From NCBI GenBank assembly GCA_903928445.1, contig CAIYRB010000087.1, positions 1 to 64,000 of the forward strand: a DNA stretch of 64,000 nt, written 5' to 3'. Shown one piece after another: positions 16,283 to 23,275 of this stretch. Within the stretch, counting starts at the first letter, position 1. Every line of letters starts with the position of its first letter. The notes below the pieces were generated by a model, which searched no databases, was not told where the DNA came from, and was given only the letters and a program-made list of their open reading frames with translations. The position numbers and the translations under genes are program-made. This DNA comes from an uncultured Pseudomonadota bacterium. GTDB taxonomy: Bacteria > Bdellovibrionota_B > Oligoflexia > Oligoflexales > CAIYRB01.

Positions 16283-17032
16283 ATTTTCCCGAATTTTAAA
16301 GAGAAAATCGTTTTGGTGAGCGGTGGTAGTCGCGGCATCGGTCAAGCGGTGGTCGCTGCTTTTGCTAAACAAGGCGCGACGGTTATTTTCACTTACTCAT
16401 CAAGTCAGGCTCAAGCTGAGCACGTGGTGACGGACCTTGGTACCCAGGATCTGCGCGTCAAAGCGGTGCAGTGTGATGTCCGCGACGCCGCAGCCGTGGC
16501 GGCGGTGATAACGGCCATCGAGGCTGAGCATGGACGTCTCGATGTCTTGGTCAATAATGCCGGAGTCACGCGGGATCAGTTGATGATGGCGATGGAGCCA
16601 AGCGACTGGAGTGATGTCCTGGCGACCAACTTAACCGGGGTGTTTCACTGCATTAAACCCGCGGCACAGCTGATGATGCGGCGCCGCCAGGGTGTCATCA
16701 TCAATCTGTCCTCGATCGCCGCAACCCGGCCCGGGCGCGGTCATAGCAATTATGCCGCGTCTAAAGGCGGGATCGAGGCGATGACCAAAGCACTGGCCGT
16801 GGAGCTGGCGCCGCGCAATATCCGGGTGAATTGCGTGGCTCCCGGCGTCATTGCCACCGATATGAGTAAAACCATTCGCGAGGCTGCCAGCGAGCAGGTG
16901 CTATCAAAGATCCTGCTGAAGCGCTTTGGTCAGCCGCAAGAGGTGGCGCACGCGGTGTTGTTTTTGGCTAGCGACTGGGCGAGCTATGTGACTGGCACCG
17001 TGTTGCATGTTGATGGGGGTTTCGGAGCCTAA
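16283..17032 (+). CDS. 3-oxoacyl-ACP reductase, FabG-like, probable ATT start
   Basis: This short-chain dehydrogenase has the cofactor motif SGGSRGIGQ, NNAGVTRD, catalytic Ser in NLSSIAA and YAASKGG (Tyr-x3-Lys), and ends VDGGFGA, all typical of FabG, which reduces beta-ketoacyl-ACP with NADPH. An ordinary start (TTG 16313) would remove the first beta strand. Reading from ATT at 16283 gives FPNFKEKIVLVSGG, the normal FabG N-terminus, with GAGGG seven bases upstream, and a total of 249 residues, the usual family length. No ATG, GTG or TTG exists between the upstream in-frame stop and 16313. It is the first gene of a six-gene cluster with ACP, dehydratase and ketosynthases. Confidence 0.85.
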   Translation: MFPNFKEKIVLVSGGSRGIGQAVVAAFAKQGATVIFTYSSSQAQAEHVVTDLGTQDLRVKAVQCDVRDAAAVAAVITAIEAEHGRLDVLVNNAGVTRDQLMMAMEPSDWSDVLATNLTGVFHCIKPAAQLMMRRRQGVIINLSSIAATRPGRGHSNYAASKGGIEAMTKALAVELAPRNIRVNCVAPGVIATDMSKTIREAASEQVLSKILLKRFGQPQEVAHAVLFLASDWASYVTGTVLHVDGGFGA

Positions 17033-17086
17033 GCGGCTCTGGTTATTTTTTGCAGTCTTTGTCTGTTAAGTCTTGAGGAGAATGTC

Positions 17087-17527
17087 ATGAGTCATCTCGA
17101 TCGTGTTCGCGGCGTCATCGCTGATGCCCTGTGTGTGGACCTGGATAAAGTCACACCAGAGGCCAACTTAATGCGGGATTTTGGCGCTGAAAGCATCGAC
17201 TTTCTCGACATCATGTTTCGTCTGGAAAAGGAGTTTCACATCGAGATTCCCAAAGGTGACATCGAGCGTCGGGCGCGTGGCAATCTGAGCGATGCGGAGT
17301 TCTCCCAGGATGGTCAGCTGACCGAAGCAGCCTTGGCAAATGTGCGGCAGATCTTTCCCGAGGCAAAGCCAGGGGAAATTCATCCTGGCTTGCTGTTTCG
17401 TGATCTGCCGACGCTGTTCACCGTGACCAGCATCGTCAATATGGTCAACCATCGCCTGGCTGAGGCCGGTGGTGGTGCGGAGATCGCTCTTGGCGCGGCG
17501 CAGCCTGAGGCTGGCGCAACGCTGTGA
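17087..17527 (+). CDS. Acyl carrier protein with long insertion
   Basis: The 146-residue protein starts like an ACP (VRGVIADALCVDLDKV), and FGAESIDFLDIMFRLEKEF carries the serine for 4'-phosphopantetheine (about residue 37; ESID instead of the common DSLD). Helix IV reappears near FTVTSIVNMVNHRLAE (about 112-127). Between them are about 50 extra residues, so it is nearly twice the usual ACP length of about 80. It would hold the growing chain for the neighbouring ketosynthase, reductase and dehydratase. The ATG follows GAGGAG. A dedicated ACP in the cluster implies a pathway separate from primary fatty acid synthesis. Confidence 0.85.
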   Translation: MSHLDRVRGVIADALCVDLDKVTPEANLMRDFGAESIDFLDIMFRLEKEFHIEIPKGDIERRARGNLSDAEFSQDGQLTEAALANVRQIFPEAKPGEIHPGLLFRDLPTLFTVTSIVNMVNHRLAEAGGGAEIALGAAQPEAGATL

Positions 17528-17608
17528 AAGCGGCGTCGCCGGTCCGTTCGGTTGCAGCGGGCGGGCGCTGGCCGTCGGCTTGCTGCGACTTCAAGGGAGG
17601 ATATCACG

Positions 17609-18466
17609 GTGCGCTTTCTCTTTGTTGATGCCATCACGAGTCTCGGTGACCAGCAGATTGCTGGGCGCCGCCACTTTTCCATCATGGAGCCGTTGCGCTA
17701 TCAAGGTCCCACCGGTGACCTGCAGGTGGCCCCTGGTGCAGTGTGCGAAGCCATTGGTCAACTCGCCTCGTGGTACGGGCTGAAGCACAACGATTTTGCC
17801 TCGCGGCAGGTGTTTTTATTCGCCGAGCGGATCGAGATCTTAGCCCCCGTGCCGGTCGGTGTGACCCTCGAGCTCAAGGTGCAGATTCACGCCTTCGATG
17901 CCGAATCGTTTCGCTACAGCGGCGTTGCCGAGCTGGATGGCGTGCCGGTGCAGCGGATCACCAACTGCAGCGGCTATTTTATGCCGCTAGCGGAGCTCGA
18001 GGACCCGGCGCAGACGCGGCGCTCTTTCGCTGCATTGACGAATGGCGGCCTGATCTATCCCGAGCCGTCGCAGCCAGCCTTTGCTTTCGCAGACCTCGCC
18101 GGTGCTTGCTTGGAGTTGGTGCCGGCAAAGAAGATTCATATTCAGCATGCGTTTGCCGCTGACGCGCCATTTTATGCCGATCACTTTCCGCGCTTTCCCG
18201 TCACCCCGATCGTCATGCTCAATGAGATGATCGGGCAGGCAACGGTGCAGATGCTGGGTTTACCAGCACGCGGCAATCTGCGTATCCGCCGGATTGACGA
18301 TGTGAAGATTCGTTCTTTCGTGCGGCCTGGCGAGACCTGCGAGGCGGTGGTCACGGTCACGGCAAACACCGATCAAGACGGCCGCCCGCAGGTGGCCACG
18401 GTGGCCGAGATCCTGAAAGCGGGCAAACGCATTCTGCGTGGCCTTTATTATTACGAGATCGTCTGA
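17609..18466 (+). CDS. Double-hotdog 3-hydroxyacyl-ACP dehydratase
   Basis: The 285-residue protein consists of two consecutive hotdog folds. The second (about 155-285) has FYADHFPRFPVTPIVMLNEMIGQ, matching the GHFPGxPxxPGxxxxEAMxQ active site of FabZ/FabA with the His and Glu retained. The first (about 20-135) keeps VAPGAVCEAIGQLA but lacks the HFP part, so it is probably structural or binds substrate. The expected reaction is dehydration of 3-hydroxyacyl-ACP to the enoyl form. GTG 17609 has AAGGGAGG eight bases upstream, while an earlier in-frame ATG lacks a site. It is the third gene of the KS/ACP cluster; no enoyl reductase is present beside it. Confidence 0.82.
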   Translation: MRFLFVDAITSLGDQQIAGRRHFSIMEPLRYQGPTGDLQVAPGAVCEAIGQLASWYGLKHNDFASRQVFLFAERIEILAPVPVGVTLELKVQIHAFDAESFRYSGVAELDGVPVQRITNCSGYFMPLAELEDPAQTRRSFAALTNGGLIYPEPSQPAFAFADLAGACLELVPAKKIHIQHAFAADAPFYADHFPRFPVTPIVMLNEMIGQATVQMLGLPARGNLRIRRIDDVKIRSFVRPGETCEAVVTVTANTDQDGRPQVATVAEILKAGKRILRGLYYYEIV

Positions 18467-18481
18467 TTTTAAGGAATATCT

Positions 18482-19744
18482 ATGCCTCATGATCCGTTGC
18501 GCCCAAACAAGCGGCGCGTGGTGGTGACCGGAATCGGCGCGGTTTCGGCTCTTGGCAGCAACCTAAACGACACCTGGAATGGCATTCTCGAGGGGCGCTC
18601 TCCGGCAGCCGCCGTGACGCATTTTGATGCCAGCCAGGCGCCTTGCAAAATCGCCTACGAAGTGACTGATTTCGTTCTTCCCGCAGGTCTCATCAGCGAC
18701 CGGGAACGCCGCTTTTTGAATACGGCCATGGGCTACGGAGTCAAAGCCGTCGCCGAGGCGATGGAGCAGGCGGCGCTTTTACCCGGGCAGGTGGATCCAG
18801 AGCGCTTGGCGGTATGCCTGGGCATGGGCCTTTGCGGCGCTGATGTCGATTGGTGCGAGCGCATCTTCTTGCCAAAAAAATACACTGATCCGTCTTTAGA
18901 TGAACATATCCGTTTCAATCCCGAACAGCTGGCCTCGGTGGTCGCGCGTCTGGTTGGAGCCAAAGGTGGCAACACCACCATTCATACCGCCTGTGCCTCG
19001 TCGGGCCAGGCCCTAGGCGAGGCCTACGAGATGATCGCCTACGGCGAAGCCGACGTCGTCGTGACGGGAGGGGCGGATTCGATGATTAATAGCTTCTCCA
19101 TGGTCGGCTTTGATCTACTCGGTGCGATGTCCAAGCGCAATGATGCGCCGCAGCAGGCGTCGCGGCCGTTTGATGCGGGGCGCGACGGCTTTGTCATGGG
19201 CGAAGGTGCCTGTATGCTGGTGTTTGAAGACTATGCCCTAGCGCAGGCGCGTGGAGCTAAGATCCTAGCTGAAATCTGTGGCTACGGCGTCACCGAGTCC
19301 ACCTACCGCATCACCGATCTGCATCCCGAGGGCCGAGGCCCGGTGGAAGCCATGCAGATGGCGTTAGACGACGGCGGCACCGCCGCGGCAAAAGTCGGCT
19401 ACATCAACGCCCATGGTACCTCGACGCAGATCAACGACCGGGTCGAAGCCCTGTCGATCGCCAAGGTCTTTGGCACCGGACCCGTGGCACCAAAGGTTAG
19501 TTCGACCAAAAGTATGACGGGTCACATGATCGCCGCCGCCGGGGCCATGGAACTGGCGATCTGTATCAACGCCCTGCGCTTCCAGGTCCTACCGCCCTCG
19601 ATCAATGTCTTCCAGCAGGACCCGGCGTGTCCCGTGGCACTGACCAACGCGGTTGCGACACCAACTGAGCTGAGCTTTGCGCTGTCGAATTCCATAGGCT
19701 TTGGCGGTTCCAATACCGCATTGGTCGCTCGGAGGTGGTTATGA
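18482..19744 (+). CDS. Beta-ketoacyl-ACP synthase (FabF-like, catalytic KS)
   Basis: The 420-residue condensing enzyme has the complete Cys-His-His triad: Cys in HTACASSGQALGEA (about 169), His in NAHGTSTQIND (about 310) and His in KSMTGHMIAAAGAMEL (about 346). It performs decarboxylative Claisen condensation of malonyl-ACP with an acyl chain. The C-terminal NSIGFGGSNTALV is typical. ATG 18482 follows AAGGAAT. The stop overlaps the start of the next KS-like gene (ATGA), as in KS-alpha/KS-beta pairs of type II polyketide and aryl-polyene-type systems, so the two probably form a heterodimer. Confidence 0.92.
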   Translation: MPHDPLRPNKRRVVVTGIGAVSALGSNLNDTWNGILEGRSPAAAVTHFDASQAPCKIAYEVTDFVLPAGLISDRERRFLNTAMGYGVKAVAEAMEQAALLPGQVDPERLAVCLGMGLCGADVDWCERIFLPKKYTDPSLDEHIRFNPEQLASVVARLVGAKGGNTTIHTACASSGQALGEAYEMIAYGEADVVVTGGADSMINSFSMVGFDLLGAMSKRNDAPQQASRPFDAGRDGFVMGEGACMLVFEDYALAQARGAKILAEICGYGVTESTYRITDLHPEGRGPVEAMQMALDDGGTAAAKVGYINAHGTSTQINDRVEALSIAKVFGTGPVAPKVSSTKSMTGHMIAAAGAMELAICINALRFQVLPPSINVFQQDPACPVALTNAVATPTELSFALSNSIGFGGSNTALVARRWL

Positions 19745-21006
19745 GCCAGCGCGCAGACGAGTTGGTGATCACGGGGGTGGGCGTTGCCTCGGCTGGGGCC
19801 TACGGGCTTGAGGCGCATTGGGAGCTGCTCCGCCAGGGCGCGGTGAAAGCCAATGCCGCCGCCTATAGTATGGGCGATTTCAAGGCGGCAGCGCATTTAA
19901 AGGAGCCGCGTTTACTCAAAGCGGTGTCGGCGACCGATGCCATTGGTCTCGCTGCACTGGCAGATCTGCAGCGGACGGGGGCGTGGTCCGCGGATGCCTA
20001 CCCAGCGCCTCGGTCAGGGCTTTACACCGGATCTCCGGGCCCTTCGAGCTTCGATCTGTGTCCGTACTTCGAGGCGATGGAGGCGGCGCGCGACGGGGAC
20101 GGCCATATCGACGTTGGTGCCTTCGGCCGTACGGCGATGAGCGCTCGGCCAACGACCTTGCTCGCGAGCTTGGCCAATAACGTCCTCTGCTACGGCAGTA
20201 TGATGTTCAATGCGCAAGGACCAAACTCGAATTACACCAGTGGTGAGTTAAGCGGCCATCTCGCCGTGCAACAGGCCGCAAAAAGACTACGCCGGCAGCA
20301 GCTTGATTACGTCGTCGCGGGCGGGTTTGGCGCGCATAGCGAGGCCATCGACACCGGCATGTATACAAGTTTGGGTTTGCTACTTGCTCAGGGCAGCGAG
20401 TCCACGCACACTGTGATGCCCTACGAGGCCGGCGAGGATGCACGGGGCGGAATGGTTTTGGCTGATGGTGCGGCCTTTGTGGCGCTTGAGCGCCGCGGTG
20501 CCGCAACGGCCCGTGGGGCGAAGATTCTGGCCACCTACGTCGGCGGCGGGATCGCCAGTGATGGCCTTGGCCCCCTGCGCTCGGATCCCGAAGGTGTCGC
20601 CTATAGCCGCATGATACTTAGGACGTTGACCCAAGCTGGCATCGAACCAGCGCAAATCGCTTTGATCTTAGCCAATGCAAGCGGCATCCGCGCACTGGAT
20701 CGTTGTGAGATCAACGCCTTACAGCGTGTCTTTGGCGGTCTTGGCGCAGCCTTCGAGTCGCCCGCACTGGGCGTGACGACGCGTGTCTTTGGCAACCTAA
20801 TGGAAGCATCCGGGATCCTCGAGCTTGGGCTCGTACCTAGGCTGTTTGCTCACGGCGAATTGCCCGCGGTCATGACTGCACCGACTAGTCTTGGCTTTAG
20901 CAACCGCCTGCCCCGCAGGACTCCCGCCGCATCTTACGCACTGGTTCTAAAAGCGAGTCCTTGGGGTGAATACAGCTGCATCGTGCTGCGAAGGGAAGAT
21001 CAATGA
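19741..21006 (+). CDS. Ketosynthase-like partner lacking the catalytic triad (chain-length-factor type)
   Basis: The 421-residue protein keeps the thiolase-fold framework of KS enzymes (LVITGVGVASAGAYGLEAHW at the start, GEDARGGMVLADGAAFVALERR mid-protein), but the active-site residues are gone. The Cys site reads NSNYTSGELSG (Thr), the first His site NASGIRALD (Ser), and the second TRVFGNLMEASGI (Asn). This is the pattern of a KS-beta/chain length factor, which shapes the pocket of the partner KS. It overlaps that gene by four bases (ATGA, with GGAGGTGG upstream) and the next gene by four. The number of extension cycles it allows cannot be read from the sequence. Confidence 0.85.
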   Translation: MSQRADELVITGVGVASAGAYGLEAHWELLRQGAVKANAAAYSMGDFKAAAHLKEPRLLKAVSATDAIGLAALADLQRTGAWSADAYPAPRSGLYTGSPGPSSFDLCPYFEAMEAARDGDGHIDVGAFGRTAMSARPTTLLASLANNVLCYGSMMFNAQGPNSNYTSGELSGHLAVQQAAKRLRRQQLDYVVAGGFGAHSEAIDTGMYTSLGLLLAQGSESTHTVMPYEAGEDARGGMVLADGAAFVALERRGAATARGAKILATYVGGGIASDGLGPLRSDPEGVAYSRMILRTLTQAGIEPAQIALILANASGIRALDRCEINALQRVFGGLGAAFESPALGVTTRVFGNLMEASGILELGLVPRLFAHGELPAVMTAPTSLGFSNRLPRRTPAASYALVLKASPWGEYSCIVLRREDQ

Positions 21007-22181
21007 GCGAGGCGAAGTCGATCAATTTATTTATCACCGGCGGCACGGGCTTTGTTGGCAAGGCCGTGTTGGCCAGGCTGGCGCGCACAGCGTCGATCGG
21101 CAAGATCTATCTTCTAGTCAGGTCGCGGCAAAAAGCTGAGGCTCAGGAACGAGTCACGCAGATCATTAAAAATATGTTTCCGCCAGAGCAGGCCGAGGCG
21201 CTGGCGCAGCGCTTCGTTGCGGTACCTGGCGACTTGACTCAGCCGGGTCTTGGCATTGCGCCGGCGCAGTTGCCGACGCTGGCCGCCGACGTGCACCAAA
21301 TCCTCCACCTCGGTGCTAGCACCGATTTTGGTGCGGCATTGGATGTCGCCCGGCGCGACAACGTCGAAGGGACGCGGCTGGTCTTGGACCTCGCCCAATA
21401 CCTCGCGACTCATGGTCATCTGCGCCGCTTTGAATATGTCTCGACCGCCTATGTCGCTGGCAAGGGCAAGGGTCGCATCAGCGAGGATGATCTGGACCTT
21501 GGTCAGGACTTTGCCAATCACTACGAGCGCAGTAAGTTAGAGGCCGAGGTGTTGGTCCGTTCTTACGCCAAGTACTTTCCCATCGTCGTCTACCGGCCGT
21601 CGATCGTCGTGGGCGATGCCCAAAGCGGTTACACGCCGCACTTCAAGGTGATGTATTGGCCGATCTCCTTGCTCGCCAAGAATCTCGTTTCTGTTTACAC
21701 CTGTAACCGTCGCGGGCGGCTCGATATCGTCCCGGTCAACTACGTGGCCGATGCGATTGTGGCTTTGCTGCAGCAAGACGAAAGCACCGGGCAAACTTTC
21801 CATCTGACGGCTGGAAGCGGCAACGAGGTGACCATTGCCAAGGTGCTCGATGGGGCCTACGCGTATGCCGGCGTCAAGCCGCGGCCCTTTGTTCCGTTCT
21901 GGTTATTTCTGCTCGTCAGAAAGTCGCCGTTTGCCAAATTCTTCTCCGCGGATTTTTGGTACATCGCCGATCTTGCCAAGCCCTACTATAATTATCTGCG
22001 GGGAGTCCGCTTTTCTTTAGATAACCGCAAGACGCAGGCGCAGCTGGCCGCCTTGGGTGTCGCTCAAGCATCCTGGGATGACTACAAGGAACCGCTATTT
22101 AAGTACTGTACGGAAAGCCGCTGGGGCAAGCGGGTGCCGAAGCAGGAGTATCTGTACTATTTGCCTGATCCTGCGACCTAA
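21003..22181 (+). CDS. Thioester reductase / fatty acyl reductase-type extended SDR
   Basis: The 392-residue extended SDR has an N-terminal GGTGFVGKAVLARL (NAD(P) binding), then YVSTAYVAGKGKG, then NHYERSKLEAEVLV with the Tyr-x3-Lys pair, and VYRPSIVVGDAQSG. This combination is typical of the NAD_binding_4 reductases (fatty acyl-CoA/ACP reductases and the reductase domains that release chains from carrier proteins). It is the last gene of the KS/ACP cluster (start overlaps the KS-beta stop), so reductive release of the acyl-ACP as an aldehyde or alcohol is the likely role, by inference. The C-terminal 100 residues are rich in aromatics and may contact membrane. Confidence 0.8.
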   Translation: MSEAKSINLFITGGTGFVGKAVLARLARTASIGKIYLLVRSRQKAEAQERVTQIIKNMFPPEQAEALAQRFVAVPGDLTQPGLGIAPAQLPTLAADVHQILHLGASTDFGAALDVARRDNVEGTRLVLDLAQYLATHGHLRRFEYVSTAYVAGKGKGRISEDDLDLGQDFANHYERSKLEAEVLVRSYAKYFPIVVYRPSIVVGDAQSGYTPHFKVMYWPISLLAKNLVSVYTCNRRGRLDIVPVNYVADAIVALLQQDESTGQTFHLTAGSGNEVTIAKVLDGAYAYAGVKPRPFVPFWLFLLVRKSPFAKFFSADFWYIADLAKPYYNYLRGVRFSLDNRKTQAQLAALGVAQASWDDYKEPLFKYCTESRWGKRVPKQEYLYYLPDPAT

Positions 22182-22192
22182 GCCCCTGTGGC

Positions 22193-22822
22193 TTACTCTG
22201 CCGCCACCTTGTTGTACGCACGCTTCTTGATCACATGCCCGGCGATCGAGATCAGAATCACTAGACCCAGGATCAGGTAGATCCCAAACTGAAACTGGTG
22301 AATACGCTTTTCCAGCTCTTCGAGGTTTTGTCCAAAGAGGTAGCCGACGTAGACCCATAGCGGCACCGAGATGATTGCTGCGAGGCCGTCGAGCAGCAAG
22401 AACTTCCATAGTTTGACATGATAGGCGCCGCAGGTGACGAAGATCGGCGTGCGCAGCCCCGGCATGAAGCGAGCCACGAACACCACCTTGTCGCCGAAGC
22501 GGTGGATCACGCCCTGCACCTGGAGGTCGCGCTTTTCGCTCAGCAGCTTGCGAAACAAGACGTTGTTTTTAAGACGCGGTCCGAGATGACGGCCAATCAT
22601 AAAGACCATGCCATCTCCGATCAGCACGCCAACTAGGCAGGTGATGGTGACGGTCCCAAAGTGCGTCACACCGTGGGAAGCGAGGATGCCGCCGGCGATC
22701 AAAATGATGTCTTCGGGCATGGGGAGGCCAAAGCCGCAGGCGATCAGCAGACCAAAAATAAAGAAGTAGCTATGCGAGCCATAGGGCTGCAGAAAATTCA
22801 AAAAATCGATAAGCAATTGCAT
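22193..22822 (-). CDS. DedA family membrane protein
   Basis: The 209-residue polytopic protein has the DedA/VTT features: GLLIACGFGLPMPEDIILIAGGIL near the N-terminus, GDGMVFMIGRHLG, and FVARFMPGLRTPIFVTCGAYH. About five hydrophobic segments are visible. Family members are linked to membrane lipid (undecaprenyl or other phospholipid) scrambling and envelope homeostasis. Its 3' end faces the thioester reductase stop only 11 bases away. It is 20 bases downstream of a small membrane-protein gene, probably in one operon. Confidence 0.9.
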   Translation of the reverse strand: MQLLIDFLNFLQPYGSHSYFFIFGLLIACGFGLPMPEDIILIAGGILASHGVTHFGTVTITCLVGVLIGDGMVFMIGRHLGPRLKNNVLFRKLLSEKRDLQVQGVIHRFGDKVVFVARFMPGLRTPIFVTCGAYHVKLWKFLLLDGLAAIISVPLWVYVGYLFGQNLEELEKRIHQFQFGIYLILGLVILISIAGHVIKKRAYNKVAAE

Positions 22823-22842
22823 AGGACAGAATGATATCCTGA

Positions 22843-23169
22843 TTATGGGCCGTGAGAAGCGTGCACCAGATCTTTCATCTGATGCATCAGCTCTTTGAGC
22901 TGTCCGGTGTGGCTATCCAATATACCTGTAACGAGCGCGACCGCAATGGCTGCACCGACGCCAAAGGTGAGTAGTCCGATCAGAAAAAAGATCAACACAT
23001 GGGTGGTGAATCCCCGGCGGGCCTTGGGGCGAAAGTTTGTTAGACTTGTAGGCGGTGCCGATGCCAAGGGTGAAATCAGGTCGCCGGGATGCGAGGATAC
23101 CGCCTCCGCTTCGAACAACGCTGGTTCTGGCCGCGCTAACTCATCGGGAAGGTTTTTCGCTTCGGTCAT
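22843..23169 (-). CDS. Small single-pass membrane protein, hypothetical
   Basis: The 108-residue protein has an N-terminal acidic, Pro-rich part with a basic patch (FRPKARRG), one clear membrane helix (THVLIFFLIGLLTFGVGAA and onward, about residues 56-80), and a short amphipathic His/Met-rich tail (KELMHQMKDLVHASHG). By the positive-inside rule the N-terminus should be cytoplasmic. The family is not recognised. It precedes the DedA gene by 20 bases and may be a partner or regulator of it, but that is only positional. Confidence 0.55.
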   Translation of the reverse strand: MTEAKNLPDELARPEPALFEAEAVSSHPGDLISPLASAPPTSLTNFRPKARRGFTTHVLIFFLIGLLTFGVGAAIAVALVTGILDSHTGQLKELMHQMKDLVHASHGP

Positions 23170-23275
23170 GGGACTATCCTATCATCCGTTGCGCCAGGAT
23201 CTTAAAATGACCGGCCCTTAGCCCGTCTGTTCTGACCGGCTTAGGTGGTATCGGCATGTTGGCTGCGGTCCTTAA

